Part shown: positions 39,980 through 49,533 of the stretch, piece after piece
Numbering within the stretch: the first letter of the stretch is position 1
How the letters are laid out: every line of letters begins with the position of its first letter
Origin: Actinomyces massiliensis 4401292
GTDB lineage: Bacteria > Actinomycetota > Actinomycetes > Actinomycetales > Actinomycetaceae
Assembly (NCBI RefSeq): GCF_000269805.1
Contig: NZ_JH711482.1
Location: 162,304 to 226,303, forward strand
DNA: 64,000 nt
Direction: 5' to 3'
Translations under genes and position numbers: made by a program
The notes under the pieces: model-generated
Databases searched by the model: none
Seen by the model: the letters and a program-made list of their open reading frames with translations, nothing else
What the model was told of the DNA's origin: nothing

Positions 39980-41662
39980 GTGCCCGCTATCCGACTGACG
40001 TCCGTGTCGTTCTCCTTCACCTCCGAGCCGCTTCTCGACGGCGTCACCCTCACCGTCGCCGAAGGCGAGCGCGCCTGCCTCGTCGGCCCCAACGGCTGCG
40101 GCAAGACGACCCTCCTGCGCCTGGTCGCGGGCGGCCTCGTCCCTGACTCCGGCACGGTTCAAGCCCCGCTGCTCGCACCCGTCCCCGATGCCGCCGTAAC
40201 GGCTGGGAGCGTGGGCGACTACCTCGACGCCGCTACTGCATCAGTGCGCTCCCTGACAGCACGTTTCGAGACGGTCGCCGAGCGTATGGCCGCCGCTCCC
40301 GAGGACGACGCCCTCGCGCGCAGTTACGACGAACTGCTCGCCGCCATGACAGCAGTGGACGCGTGGGGCCTGCAGGCCCGTATCGAGGAGACGCTCGTGA
40401 GCCTCGGGCTCGGGACTCTGAGCGGTCCTGATGCCCGTACCCGTCGGCTGGCCACGCTCTCACCCGGCCAGCGCGGCCGTCTCACACTCGCCGCCACCCT
40501 GCTCACCCGCCCCGCCGCGCTGGTCCTGGACGAGCCGACCAACCACCTCGACGACGAAGCCGTGGCATACCTGGCAGCCGCGCTGCGCGGTTGGGAGGGC
40601 CCTGTCCTGCTGGCCAGTCACGACCGCGCCTTCATCGATGATGTCGCCACCTGCGTCCTCGACCTGGATACCGCCCCCTGGCAGGCTCTCCTGACCGCCA
40701 CCGGGGGCGGCCGCGTCCCGGGAGTCCAGCGCTGCGCCGGCGCCTACAGCGACTACCTGGAGAACAAGGCCCGCGCCCGCGCCTCCCACGACCGCATCCA
40801 CGCCTCGCAGCAGGAGGACAAGCGCGCCCTCGCCCGCCACCGCCGCGAGTCCGAGACCATCGGGCACTACGGCACCGCGCACCACCACGGAGCCCGCACT
40901 GAGGGCGGAATGGCCAAGAAGTTCTATGCGGACCGCACCTCGCAGGCATCAATGCGCCGTCGCCGGGACGACGACCGGCGTCTGGAGGCGCTGGGCGCCG
41001 TCGAGGTCCGCCGCCCCCGCTCCTACCGCCTCAGCCTGGATCTGCCTCGGGTCGTCGCCCGCAGCGGCAGCGGCCTGGCGGTCGCAGTCCGCGAGGCCCA
41101 CGTCCCAGGGCGCCTGGCTCCAGTGACCTTCGACCTGAGCGCCGGAGAGCACCTGCTGGTCACCGGCCCCAACGGCTGCGGCAAGACGACCCTCCTGCGC
41201 TGGGTCGCCACCGGCTCTCCGCCCACCGCCGAGTCCACCGGCGCGCTGACCGTCTCCGGAGGCGTCGCCGTCATCCCCCAGCGGCTGCCGCGCCCCGGCG
41301 ACCCCGGCCTGGGGGAGGAGACGTGGGCCTCGGGCATTGGCGAGGCTGGTGCCGGCATCCTGCATCCCGCCTACTGGTCCCGGTGCGTGGGCGAGCTGTC
41401 TGCGGGCAACCAGCGCCGCGCCCAGTTCGCCGCGGCGGTCGCGGCCGCCCCCGAGGTGCTCATCGTCGATGAGCCCACCAACTACCTCGATCTGGACACC
41501 ATGGAGGCGCTGGAGGCGGCGCTGACCGCCTGGGGCGGCACCCTGCTCGTGGCCAGTCACGACCGCTGGCTCATCGACCACTGGGATGGACCTCGGCTGC
41601 GCCTGATGGGAGAGGAGAGCGGCCCGCGGCGGGCCGGGACGTCGCGAGGGCAGTCCCGGTAG
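39980..41662 (+). CDS. ABC-F family ATPase
   Basis: A 560-residue soluble protein with two ATP-binding cassettes and no membrane segments. Walker A is GPNGCGKTTLL in both halves (first at about residue 36). Signature regions are LSPGQRGRLTLA and LSAGNQRRAQFAA, and Walker B regions are VLDEPTNHLD and IVDEPTNYLD. The linker between cassettes is basic and helical (ENKARARASHDRIHASQQED). ABC-F proteins act on the ribosome as translation factors or antibiotic-protection proteins; which applies here cannot be said. The GTG at 39980 follows CAAGGA. The gene lies between relA and the MBL-hisS pair, where Mycobacterium has a cyclophilin gene. Confidence 0.9.
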   Translation: MPAIRLTSVSFSFTSEPLLDGVTLTVAEGERACLVGPNGCGKTTLLRLVAGGLVPDSGTVQAPLLAPVPDAAVTAGSVGDYLDAATASVRSLTARFETVAERMAAAPEDDALARSYDELLAAMTAVDAWGLQARIEETLVSLGLGTLSGPDARTRRLATLSPGQRGRLTLAATLLTRPAALVLDEPTNHLDDEAVAYLAAALRGWEGPVLLASHDRAFIDDVATCVLDLDTAPWQALLTATGGGRVPGVQRCAGAYSDYLENKARARASHDRIHASQQEDKRALARHRRESETIGHYGTAHHHGARTEGGMAKKFYADRTSQASMRRRRDDDRRLEALGAVEVRRPRSYRLSLDLPRVVARSGSGLAVAVREAHVPGRLAPVTFDLSAGEHLLVTGPNGCGKTTLLRWVATGSPPTAESTGALTVSGGVAVIPQRLPRPGDPGLGEETWASGIGEAGAGILHPAYWSRCVGELSAGNQRRAQFAAAVAAAPEVLIVDEPTNYLDLDTMEALEAALTAWGGTLLVASHDRWLIDHWDGPRLRLMGEESGPRRAGTSRGQSR

Positions 41663-41671
41663 GGTGGGTCC

Positions 41672-42499
41672 ATGATCCTCGAGCGCACGATCGCCCCTGT
41701 CTTCGCCGCGAACTGCTATGTCCTGGCGCCCGGACCGGACCGGCCCGCCCTGGTCGTGGACCCTGGGGCCGGTGCGGTGCGCGGCGCGCTCGCCCTGCTG
41801 CGCTCGAACCGCCTCACCCTGGGCGCGGTGCTCCTGACCCACGGGCACGCCGATCACGTGTGGGACACCGCCGCTCTCATCGAGGCCGCTCACGCGGAGG
41901 GCCTGCTGGCCGTTGAAGATCCTGCTGACGCCGCCGTGTCCGTGCCGGTCTACATCCCCGAGCCCGATCGCTACCGTCTCGAGGACCCGGACGCGGCTAC
42001 GGGCATCAGTGCGAACGGCATGACCTTCGCCGACCTGGCCGAAACCCCCTGGCGGAAACCGGGCGACATCCGTGACATCCCCGGCGAGGCGTTCAGCCGG
42101 GCCGTCGAGCTCGTGCCGGGTGTCGCTGTGCGCGCCATCCCCGCGCCGGGGCATTCGGAGGGCTCGACACTGTTCTTCCTCAACGCCCCCTTGGCGGACA
42201 ACGCACTGCTGTACGAGGCCGAGGCCGTTGAGGACGACCCGTCCGTGGCCGAGGAGGAGCACGACTACCTCGTCGCTCTGGACGGCGACGTCATCTTCAA
42301 GGGCTCAGTGGGCCGTACCGACTTGCCCGGGGGCGACCAGGTCCAGATGTGGGCCACACTCCGCTTCCTCGCCTCGGCCGTCAGTCCCGAAACGGTTCTC
42401 CTCCCCGGGCACGGCGCAGCGACCACCATGGCCCATGAGCACCACGCCAATCCCTATCTGGCCGAGGCCAAGGTGCGCGGGGGAGACCGGCACGCGTGA
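41672..42499 (+). CDS. Metallo-beta-lactamase-fold hydrolase (glyoxalase II-like)
   Basis: A 275-residue protein with the metal-binding LLTHGHADHVWDT motif, PAPGHSEGSTLFF, and VGRTDLPGGDQVQM and LPGHGAATT near the end. The mycobacterial gene before hisS (Rv2581c, about 224 residues) has the same motifs and position. This protein is about 50 residues longer, with added segments near residues 75-110 and 175-200. The bridging Asp of the family is present in ALDGDVIFKG. It probably hydrolyses a thioester such as S-lactoylglutathione or a mycothiol equivalent; the substrate is not established. It starts nine bases after the ABC-F gene. Confidence 0.88.
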   Translation: MILERTIAPVFAANCYVLAPGPDRPALVVDPGAGAVRGALALLRSNRLTLGAVLLTHGHADHVWDTAALIEAAHAEGLLAVEDPADAAVSVPVYIPEPDRYRLEDPDAATGISANGMTFADLAETPWRKPGDIRDIPGEAFSRAVELVPGVAVRAIPAPGHSEGSTLFFLNAPLADNALLYEAEAVEDDPSVAEEEHDYLVALDGDVIFKGSVGRTDLPGGDQVQMWATLRFLASAVSPETVLLPGHGAATTMAHEHHANPYLAEAKVRGGDRHA

Positions 42500-42551
42500 G
42501 TCTGACGGCCGGAGGACCGCAGGATTCGGTCGTCATGAGAGGATGACGCCC

Positions 42552-43964
42552 ATGGCGCACTCCGCACAGGCACGACAGGCACTCTCCTCGCTCTCCGGCT
42601 TCCCCGAGTGGCTCCCTGCGGGCCGCGTGGTCGAACAGCAGTTCATCGACATCCTGCGCCGTACCTTCGAGCTTCACGGCTTCAGCGGCATCCAGACCCG
42701 CGCCGTCGAGCCGCTGACCGAACTGACCAGGAAGGGCGAGAGCTCCAAGGAGGTCTATCTCCTGTCCCGCCTGCAGGGCGGTCCCGGGGAAGCCGGCGAG
42801 GCGGATCCCGCCAAGCAGCTCGGTCTCCACTTCGATCTCACCGTCCCCTTCGCGCGTTATGTCATCGATAACGCCGGTATCCTTCACTTCCCCTTCAAGC
42901 GCTACCAGATCCAGAAGGTCTGGCGCGGGGAGCGCCCCCAGGAGGGCCGCTTCCGCGAGTTCTACCAGGTGGACATCGATGTCGTCGGCGACGGGAGCCT
43001 GCCCCTGCACTACGACGTCGAAGTCCCCCTGATCATGCACGAGGCCCTGTCCGCCCTCCCGATCCCGGCCATCACCATCCACGTGTCCAACCGCAAGGTC
43101 GCCCAGGGCTTCTACCAGTCCGTGGGTATCGAGGACGACCGGCTCGTCGAGGTGCTGCGCGTGGTGGACAAGCTCGACAAGATCGGAACCGACGCCGTCG
43201 CCGTTGAACTCGTCGAGACCGTCGGCATCACGCGCGCCCAGGCAGAGGCCGCCCTGGGCCTGGCCACCATGACCGGTACCGACCCCGATCAGCTGCGCGC
43301 CCGCGTCCTGTCCGCCCTGGATGGAGCCGAGCCCAGTGCGCTCCTGCTGGCGGGCCTGGACGAGTTGGAGTCGCTGCTGCGAGTCGCCGCCCGTCGTCGT
43401 CCGGGAGCCATCGTGGCCGACCTGAAGATCGCTCGCGGTTTGGACTACTACACCGGCACCGTCTACGAGTCGTTCATGGCCGGGCACGAGGACCTCGGCT
43501 CGGTGTGCTCCGGCGGCCGCTATGACTCCCTCGCCTCCAACGGCAAGCGGACCTTCCCGGGCGTGGGCATCTCCATCGGCCTGTCGCGTCTGCTGTCCCG
43601 CGTCATGGGGGCCGGGCTGATCGAGGTGACTCGGGCGGTCCCCACAGCCGTGCTCGTGGCCGTGACCGACGAGGAGCACCGAGCCGTCTCCGATGCCGTG
43701 GCCGACGCCCTGCGGGAGCGCGGCATCGCCGCCGACGTCGCCCCCACGGCCGCCAAGTTCGGCAAGCAGATCAGGTTCGCCGACAAGCGCGGCATCCCCT
43801 TCGTCTGGTTCCCCGGGGCCGGTACCGAGTCCGACTCCGTCAAGGACATACGCTCCGGCGAGCAGATCGATGCCGACCCCGCGACGTGGAGTCCCGCGAG
43901 CGAGGCGGACCTCGCTCCCCAGATTCTGCTCGCCGCCGACCCCTCCAGCGCCGCGGGCGCCTGA
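42552..43964 (+). CDS. hisS: Histidyl-tRNA synthetase
   Basis: Charges tRNA-His. The 470-residue class II synthetase shows the motif 2 segment KVWRGERPQEGRFREFYQ, the histidine-specific LDYYTGTVYESF and CSGGRYDSLAS segments, motif 3 (GVGISIGLSRLL) and a C-terminal anticodon-binding domain. Two nearby ATG codons exist; that at 42552 is eight bases after GAGAGGA and is chosen over 42543. It follows the MBL hydrolase, as in Mycobacterium. Confidence 0.96.
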   Translation: MAHSAQARQALSSLSGFPEWLPAGRVVEQQFIDILRRTFELHGFSGIQTRAVEPLTELTRKGESSKEVYLLSRLQGGPGEAGEADPAKQLGLHFDLTVPFARYVIDNAGILHFPFKRYQIQKVWRGERPQEGRFREFYQVDIDVVGDGSLPLHYDVEVPLIMHEALSALPIPAITIHVSNRKVAQGFYQSVGIEDDRLVEVLRVVDKLDKIGTDAVAVELVETVGITRAQAEAALGLATMTGTDPDQLRARVLSALDGAEPSALLLAGLDELESLLRVAARRRPGAIVADLKIARGLDYYTGTVYESFMAGHEDLGSVCSGGRYDSLASNGKRTFPGVGISIGLSRLLSRVMGAGLIEVTRAVPTAVLVAVTDEEHRAVSDAVADALRERGIAADVAPTAAKFGKQIRFADKRGIPFVWFPGAGTESDSVKDIRSGEQIDADPATWSPASEADLAPQILLAADPSSAAGA

Positions 43965-43967
43965 ACC

Positions 43968-45773
43968 GTGAGCGCAGCCGGGCCCGGGGCTCCCACAGCC
44001 GGCGGTGCGCTGCTGAGCCTGCAGCATGCGCTCGACGGACTCGTTCTGCCTTGCGCTCTGCCGAGTACCGCCCATGCGCGAGACCGCGCCCGGCTGATCC
44101 GCGATCAGCTCGGCGACTACGTCCTGCCGCGCCTGACCAGCATTGACGCACCGCTTTTGGCGGTGGTCGGCGGCTCCACCGGTGCCGGCAAGTCCACTCT
44201 CGTGTGCTCCCTGGTGCGCAGGCACGTCGCTGCCGCCTCCGCTATCCGTCCCACCACGCGTCGCCCGCTGCTGCTGCACGCCCCGGGCGACGAGCCGTGG
44301 TTCGACGGCGATCGCGTCCTGGGCTCGCTCGCCCGGGTGCGCGTGGCGGAGGACGCCGGCGTCAGTCCGGCCGGCGCCCATACCCCGCGCGAGGTCGAGA
44401 TCCGCTCCTGCGCCGCCCTTCCCGCGGGATTGGCGCTCTTGGACGCTCCCGATATCGACTCCGTCGTGGAGGAGAACCGCTCGCTGGCCGCCACCCTGCT
44501 GGCCGGCGCCGATCTGTGGATCTTCGTGACCACCGCGTCTCGCTACGCCGACGCCGTCCCCTGGGAGCACTTGCGCGCTGCCGCTGAGCGCGATGTGGTG
44601 ACCGCAGTCGTCCTGGACCGCGTGCCCGACGGCGCGGGACCCGATGTCGAGGCCGACCTGCGCCGTCGCTTGACGGACGCGCGCCTCGCAGATGCGCCGA
44701 TCTTCACCATCCCCGAGGTCGGTCTGGATACTGACGGCTTCCTGCCCGAAGCCGTCGTCGCACCACTGCGCAGCTGGCTCGGCGGTTTGGCCGCTGATCA
44801 GGAGGCCCGCAAGGAAGTGGCTCGGCGAACCCTGTCGGGCGCGCTGAATGCGGCTTTGGCGCAGACGGACCTGCTGGCGGCCGAACTCGACGCCCAGACC
44901 GCCGAATGCGCCGAGCTGGCCGACCTGGCTCACACGGCGGGCCACGAGGCGCTGGAACGCTTGGAGGCGGCTGTAGCTGACGGCCAGATGCTGCGCGGCG
45001 AGGTATTGGCGCGCTGGCAGGAACTGGTTGGTACCGGTGAGCTTCTGCGCAGCCTGGAGGTTCAGATCGGACGACTGCGCGACCGGTTGACCGCCGCCCT
45101 GAGAGGCAGGCCTGCTCCCGCGGCACGTGTGGAGGAGGCCATCGAATCCTCCCTGGTGGCTCTCCTGATCGCCGAGGCGCAGCGCATGACCCTGGAGACC
45201 GAACGGGCGTGGCGTCGTGCCGCCACGGCGCCCGACCAGCTGGCCACGGCCCTGAGCGACCTGCCTACTGACGCTAGGCTGATGGCTGATGCGGCCGCCC
45301 TGGTGCACGACTGGCAAGGCGACGTTCTGTCGCTCATCCGTGCCGAGGGCGCGGACAAGCGTCTGACCGCCCGACTGCTGTCGCTCGGCGTCAACGGTGC
45401 CGGCGTGGCTCTCATGATCCTCGTCTTCGCCCATACCGGCGGACTGACCGGTGGCGAGATCGGGGTGGCCGGTGGAACCGCGCTCCTGGCCCAGCGCCTT
45501 CTGGAAGCCGTTTTCGGCGACCAGGCCATGCGCACGATGACGGTGCGCGCCCGCGACGCCCTGACCGCGCGTATGGAGGCCTTCCTGAATTCACTCGTTG
45601 AGGTCTTCATCTCTGCTCTGTCTGAACCGGTGCCGACCGGAGACGAGTTGCGTACCGGCATTGAGCGCGTTCGGGAAGCCGTGACTCGCGATGTTCGCGT
45701 CTCAGCAAACGGCTCGTCCCTTGTTAATAGGAGCAGTGACCTGTTCCCAGGCGTGTCAGGACACGACCGATGA
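43968..45773 (+). CDS. Membrane-associated dynamin-like GTPase, first of a pair
   Basis: A 601-residue protein. Walker A/G1 is VVGGSTGAGKSTLVCSLV (about residues 66-83), and a G3-like LLDAPDIDSVVEEN follows. The G4 position reads VVLDRVPDG, lacking the canonical (N/T)KxD, so nucleotide specificity is uncertain. After a long helical region, two hydrophobic segments appear near the C-terminus (NGAGVALMILVFAHTGGLTG and following), suggesting membrane attachment. It overlaps the next GTPase gene by four bases (ATGA). Tandem dynamin-like pairs in other actinobacteria (IniA/IniC, DynA/DynB) act in membrane remodelling; this pair is only analogous. GTG start three bases after hisS. Confidence 0.75.
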   Translation: MSAAGPGAPTAGGALLSLQHALDGLVLPCALPSTAHARDRARLIRDQLGDYVLPRLTSIDAPLLAVVGGSTGAGKSTLVCSLVRRHVAAASAIRPTTRRPLLLHAPGDEPWFDGDRVLGSLARVRVAEDAGVSPAGAHTPREVEIRSCAALPAGLALLDAPDIDSVVEENRSLAATLLAGADLWIFVTTASRYADAVPWEHLRAAAERDVVTAVVLDRVPDGAGPDVEADLRRRLTDARLADAPIFTIPEVGLDTDGFLPEAVVAPLRSWLGGLAADQEARKEVARRTLSGALNAALAQTDLLAAELDAQTAECAELADLAHTAGHEALERLEAAVADGQMLRGEVLARWQELVGTGELLRSLEVQIGRLRDRLTAALRGRPAPAARVEEAIESSLVALLIAEAQRMTLETERAWRRAATAPDQLATALSDLPTDARLMADAAALVHDWQGDVLSLIRAEGADKRLTARLLSLGVNGAGVALMILVFAHTGGLTGGEIGVAGGTALLAQRLLEAVFGDQAMRTMTVRARDALTARMEAFLNSLVEVFISALSEPVPTGDELRTGIERVREAVTRDVRVSANGSSLVNRSSDLFPGVSGHDR

Positions 45774-47506
45774 GCCGCGCACGGCCGAGCCACCGAGGGA
45801 CGGCGCCGACAGCCAGCTTCGAGACGACCACCGCGCGGCGGGCGCGTGTTGCGGCCGGTCACGACCTGGATGCACGGCTGGCCGACCTGGAGCGGGCCGT
45901 CGAGCTCGGGGAGGGCCTCGTAAGCCCTGAGGCGATGGCTCCGGCGCGTGCGGTCCTGGAAAGCGCGGACCAGCGACGCCGACTGGCGCCGGGCGTGGTC
46001 GTCGTGGCACTGCTGGGCGCCACCGGATCGGGCAAGTCGAGCCTGCTCAACGCCCTGGCCGGTACCCGGATTGCGCGCACTGCGGTCACCCGACCCACCA
46101 CGACCCGCCCCCTGGCGGCGCTCCCCGCCGGTATCGGGCCGTCAGCGGCGGGCAGGACCAGTGCGCTGCTGGACTGGCTGGATGTGGACGAGCGCGTCCA
46201 GCTGACCGCCGATGCCGGGATCGGCGCCGCAACCGTGCTGCTGGATCTGCCCGATATCGATTCAGATGAGGACTCTCACAGGCGCATTGCTACCCGCCTG
46301 GTGGAGCGCGTCGATGTTCTTGTGTGGGTTCTGGATCCCGAAAAGTACGCCGATGCCGCGATCCACGACGATTTCATCGCCCCGATGGCCGCCCACGCCG
46401 GTGTCACCGTGGTGGCCCTCAACCAGGTGGACCGCCTCGACGACGCTTCACGCGCTGCCGTGATGGGGGATCTGGGCCGCTTGCTCGCGGCCGAGGGGCT
46501 GATAGGCGTCTCGCCGGTGGCGGTCAGCGCCCGCACCGGCGAGGGCATCCAGGAGCTGCGTGAGCGCATTGGTCGAATCGCCGCGACGGCGCGCGCTGCT
46601 GAGGACCGACTCACTGCGGATGTGCGCAGCGCCGCCGAATCCGCCTGGCGCAATCTCGACCTCGACCACGCGAGTGGAGCGCGCCTTGTGGCCGGTGCTC
46701 ACGAACAGGCGCTGAGTGAGGCAGCCGCGCTCGCGGTAGGTGCAGACGTAGTGGCCGAGGCGGTGGCCGAGTCCATGAGGCTGCGCGCGACCGCGAAGGT
46801 GGGCTGGGTGCCTGTGCGCTGGTTGGCCCGGTTCCGCCGTGATCCGTTGCGTGCCCTGCACTTGGGGGCCGATATCCTGCCCACGGCCCGCCGGCGTCCC
46901 GATTCAGGCGAGCCGCAGTCAGCGGGGAGACCAGTGGCGCGCACCTCATTGCCTCAGGCCGGCCCGGCAGCCGATGGCGCGCTCAGGACGGCCGCTCACA
47001 CCACCGCTGCGAGGCTTGCCTCCGGCCTTCCCGGGGAGGCCGGAGCGGATGTCGTGGCGCGATCGGATGGCCGCGCCAGCGCCTTGGCTCCTGCTCTGGA
47101 CCGGGCGGTCGCGCATGTCGACCTGGAGCAGATGCGCTCTCCCACGTGGTGGAATGCGGCGGCCTGGGTGCAGTGGCTGCTCATGCTGACGGCCGTTGTG
47201 GGCGGAGCGTGGTTGGCGGTGCTGCACGTGGTGCGGCAGTACCTGCTCATCATGGTGGAGCCGCCGCGGTGGGGGCTCGTACCCTGGCCCACTGTGGCGC
47301 TCGTCGGCGGTTTGGCGCTGGGCGCCCTGTGCGCTGCCGCGGGAACGGCAATGGCTCGTGTGGGCGCTCGGCGATGCCGACAGCGAGTGGAGGACCGGCT
47401 GCGTCGGGCTGCGGACGCTGTCGTGGAGCACGAGGTGCTGGGACCGTTGCGAGCCGATCTAGAGCGCTGGGACGAGCTCGTCGCCCTGCTGAGCGGCCTG
47501 CGCTGA
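45770..47506 (+). CDS. Membrane-associated GTPase, second of a pair
   Basis: A 578-residue protein with G1 LLGATGSGKSSLLNALAG (residues 81-98), G3 LDLPDIDSDEDSHRR and G4 ALNQVDRLDD (NxxD in place of NKxD). A helical middle follows, then a C-terminal membrane part with hydrophobic segments around WVQWLLMLTAVVGGAWLAVL and PTVALVGGLALGALCAAAG. It resembles YfjP/Era-like GTPases fused to a membrane stalk. Translation is coupled to the upstream GTPase, so a heteromeric complex is likely. Function unknown. Confidence 0.75.
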   Translation: MSRARPSHRGTAPTASFETTTARRARVAAGHDLDARLADLERAVELGEGLVSPEAMAPARAVLESADQRRRLAPGVVVVALLGATGSGKSSLLNALAGTRIARTAVTRPTTTRPLAALPAGIGPSAAGRTSALLDWLDVDERVQLTADAGIGAATVLLDLPDIDSDEDSHRRIATRLVERVDVLVWVLDPEKYADAAIHDDFIAPMAAHAGVTVVALNQVDRLDDASRAAVMGDLGRLLAAEGLIGVSPVAVSARTGEGIQELRERIGRIAATARAAEDRLTADVRSAAESAWRNLDLDHASGARLVAGAHEQALSEAAALAVGADVVAEAVAESMRLRATAKVGWVPVRWLARFRRDPLRALHLGADILPTARRRPDSGEPQSAGRPVARTSLPQAGPAADGALRTAAHTTAARLASGLPGEAGADVVARSDGRASALAPALDRAVAHVDLEQMRSPTWWNAAAWVQWLLMLTAVVGGAWLAVLHVVRQYLLIMVEPPRWGLVPWPTVALVGGLALGALCAAAGTAMARVGARRCRQRVEDRLRRAADAVVEHEVLGPLRADLERWDELVALLSGLR

Positions 47507-47610
47507 GAATATGCGCCGCCATCCGGCTCGTTGAGTTCTCGAGGAACGCCTAGAACGTCTGGAACGTCGAGGGAGTCGGGAGTCTCCCCACCAGTGAGCG
47601 GGAGCGCATC

Positions 47611-49254
47611 TCAGTCGGCGAGAGCCGACGACTGAGAGTGAGAGGGCGCGACAATGTCCTCGCAGGCGGGAGCAACGGGCGGGACGGCACTGGCGGGCAG
47701 TGCTTCCACGGCCTGGGCGAGGGCATCCCCGAGCCCGTCGTACATGTTGATGACGGCATCCACTCCGGCGCGACGCATGGTGTCGGCCTCATCATCGAAG
47801 GTGGCGATGGCGATCACCCGGCCCTCGAAACTGGATCGGTTGAGCCATTCCAGGACGTGCACGTTGGCACCCGGCTCTGGCATGGCCAGCACTGCCTTGG
47901 TGGCGTGGACGGCGTCGAGGCGATCCCAGAACTCCTGGTCGGTGGCATCGGCCTCGAGAATGTTGAAGCCCTGCTTGGCGAGGGTCTCAACCTTCGAGGC
48001 GTCATTGTCGATCCCGAGTACGCCGGTCTCGCCGTCGGCATACAACCGGGTGTAGGTGGCGCGGCCCACTCTCCCCATGCCGAAGACAACGGTGCGCACG
48101 CCCAGCAGATTGACCGGGCGCTCTTCGGGGTGCAGCCGGCGGGAGGGCCGGTGCGGAATGAGGTCGGTCATCCAGCGCACCAGTCTGGCGGGCTTGCGAT
48201 TGGCTATGGAGGACACGATGAAGGACATCGCCAGGGCGAGCGAGACGGCTGCGGTCCAGCCCTCACCGAGCAAGTCGTGCTTCACGGCCACGCTCACCAC
48301 GATGAGGGCGAACTCGCTGTAGGCCGTCATGGCCAGGCCCGTCATGACTGAGGTTCGCCGGCGCATGCGCATGAGGCGTACGACGATCGTGTAGACCAGC
48401 GCCCGGGCTGGTAGCAGCAGGAGAAGCGCACCGGCCAGAATGAAGGCTCCGACGCCGGGTATCCCGTCCATGCCGATCGACAGGAAGAATCCCACCAGAA
48501 GGAGTTCCTTGATGGTGAATAAGGCGCTGGAGAGCTCCTTGGCCGCGGGGTGCGAGGCGAATAGGGCTCCCATGATCAGTGCGCCGAGGTCGCCGTCGAG
48601 ACCGAGGAGATCGAACAAGAGATAACCGGGCAGGAGGGCCATGGACATGCCGAACAGGGTGCGCATCTCCCGGTGATCGATGCGGTCCAGCACCTTGCCG
48701 AGGAGCTTGGAGACGGGCCACAGGGCGATCAGAGCAAGGGACCACGGGCTGGGCGGTTCGTCGGAGCTGAAGGCCATGTAGGCGACGGCGGCGATATCCT
48801 GTGCGACCAGGACGCCGATTGCGATTCTCCCGTAGAGGGAGGCGGCGTCATCGCGGTCCTCCAGTAGTTTGACGACCACCACGGTGGAGGAGAAGGACAG
48901 GGCGAAGCACAGGGCTACTGCGCCGGCCGGGGTCACAGTGTCGACGTCCAGACCGAGGATCAGCAGAATGCTGATGAGGGCTGCGCTCAACGACGTCAGC
49001 AGGAGCATGGTGATGGCGGCCGTGCCGGCCACCTCACGGCGGGCGAGGATCCTGGGGTTGAGTTTGAGACCGATGGTGAACAGCAGGACGGCGACACCGA
49101 GGTCGCCGAGGGTATCGACGAATTCGAGATTGGGCAGGCTGGATGCTCCCAGGGCGAATCCGGCTGCCAGGAAGCCGACGAGCGGTGGAAGGCGCAGCAG
49201 CGTGGCTGCGAATCCGAAGATGACGATGGCGAATAGGTAGATGGCTGGGATCAC
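47611..49254 (-). CDS. Cation/proton antiporter (CPA2) with RCK N domain
   Basis: A 547-residue protein of the KefB/YbaL type. About 12 hydrophobic segments form the exchanger (for example FGFAATLLRLPPLVGFLAAG, LSFSSTVVVVKLLEDRDDA, and VLVAQDIAAVAYMAF with the conserved Asp of the ion path). A C-terminal RCK N domain has the Rossmann GMGRVGRATY and GIDNDASKVETL motifs; no RCK C domain follows. It probably exports potassium or sodium in exchange for protons, gated by a nucleotide ligand. The GTG at 49254 lies six bases after GGAAGG; the frame is open to 49365. Confidence 0.9.
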   Translation of the reverse strand: MIPAIYLFAIVIFGFAATLLRLPPLVGFLAAGFALGASSLPNLEFVDTLGDLGVAVLLFTIGLKLNPRILARREVAGTAAITMLLLTSLSAALISILLILGLDVDTVTPAGAVALCFALSFSSTVVVVKLLEDRDDAASLYGRIAIGVLVAQDIAAVAYMAFSSDEPPSPWSLALIALWPVSKLLGKVLDRIDHREMRTLFGMSMALLPGYLLFDLLGLDGDLGALIMGALFASHPAAKELSSALFTIKELLLVGFFLSIGMDGIPGVGAFILAGALLLLLPARALVYTIVVRLMRMRRRTSVMTGLAMTAYSEFALIVVSVAVKHDLLGEGWTAAVSLALAMSFIVSSIANRKPARLVRWMTDLIPHRPSRRLHPEERPVNLLGVRTVVFGMGRVGRATYTRLYADGETGVLGIDNDASKVETLAKQGFNILEADATDQEFWDRLDAVHATKAVLAMPEPGANVHVLEWLNRSSFEGRVIAIATFDDEADTMRRAGVDAVINMYDGLGDALAQAVEALPASAVPPVAPACEDIVAPSHSQSSALAD

Positions 49255-49533
49255 AGGTACCTTCCGTTCCGGCAGCGGCTTCATGCCGTGTCGGTTGTCT
49301 CTACAGGCGACAACCTGCGAGCGCACAGGAATATTCTGGGTTGGAAAATTTTCCTGGTGCGGCATGCGCGGCGCTGGAAGGGCTGGTCAGGCGGATGCCG
49401 GCAGAAGGATCTTGATCGGGCACGGTCCGGCCCAGTCAGGGACAGCCGGTGGACAGCTGTGCACCGGCCGGTGGCTGGCACCACGATCATGGGGCCAGCC
49501 ACCAGCCGTTTCGATGGGATCAGCGCAGGCTCG
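49255..49533. other. Spacer between the antiporter and helicase genes
   Basis: A 279-base region that should hold the antiporter promoter (minus strand) and the helicase terminator. Apart from the inverted repeat listed at 49470-49503, nothing distinct is seen. Confidence 0.4.
49470..49503 (-). terminator. Inverted repeat, possible terminator of the DEAD-box gene
   Basis: GGTGGCTGGC at 49470-49479 pairs perfectly with GCCAGCCACC at 49494-49503 around a 14-base loop. It lies 30 bases past the helicase stop. No T-run follows on the minus strand. Confidence 0.45.
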
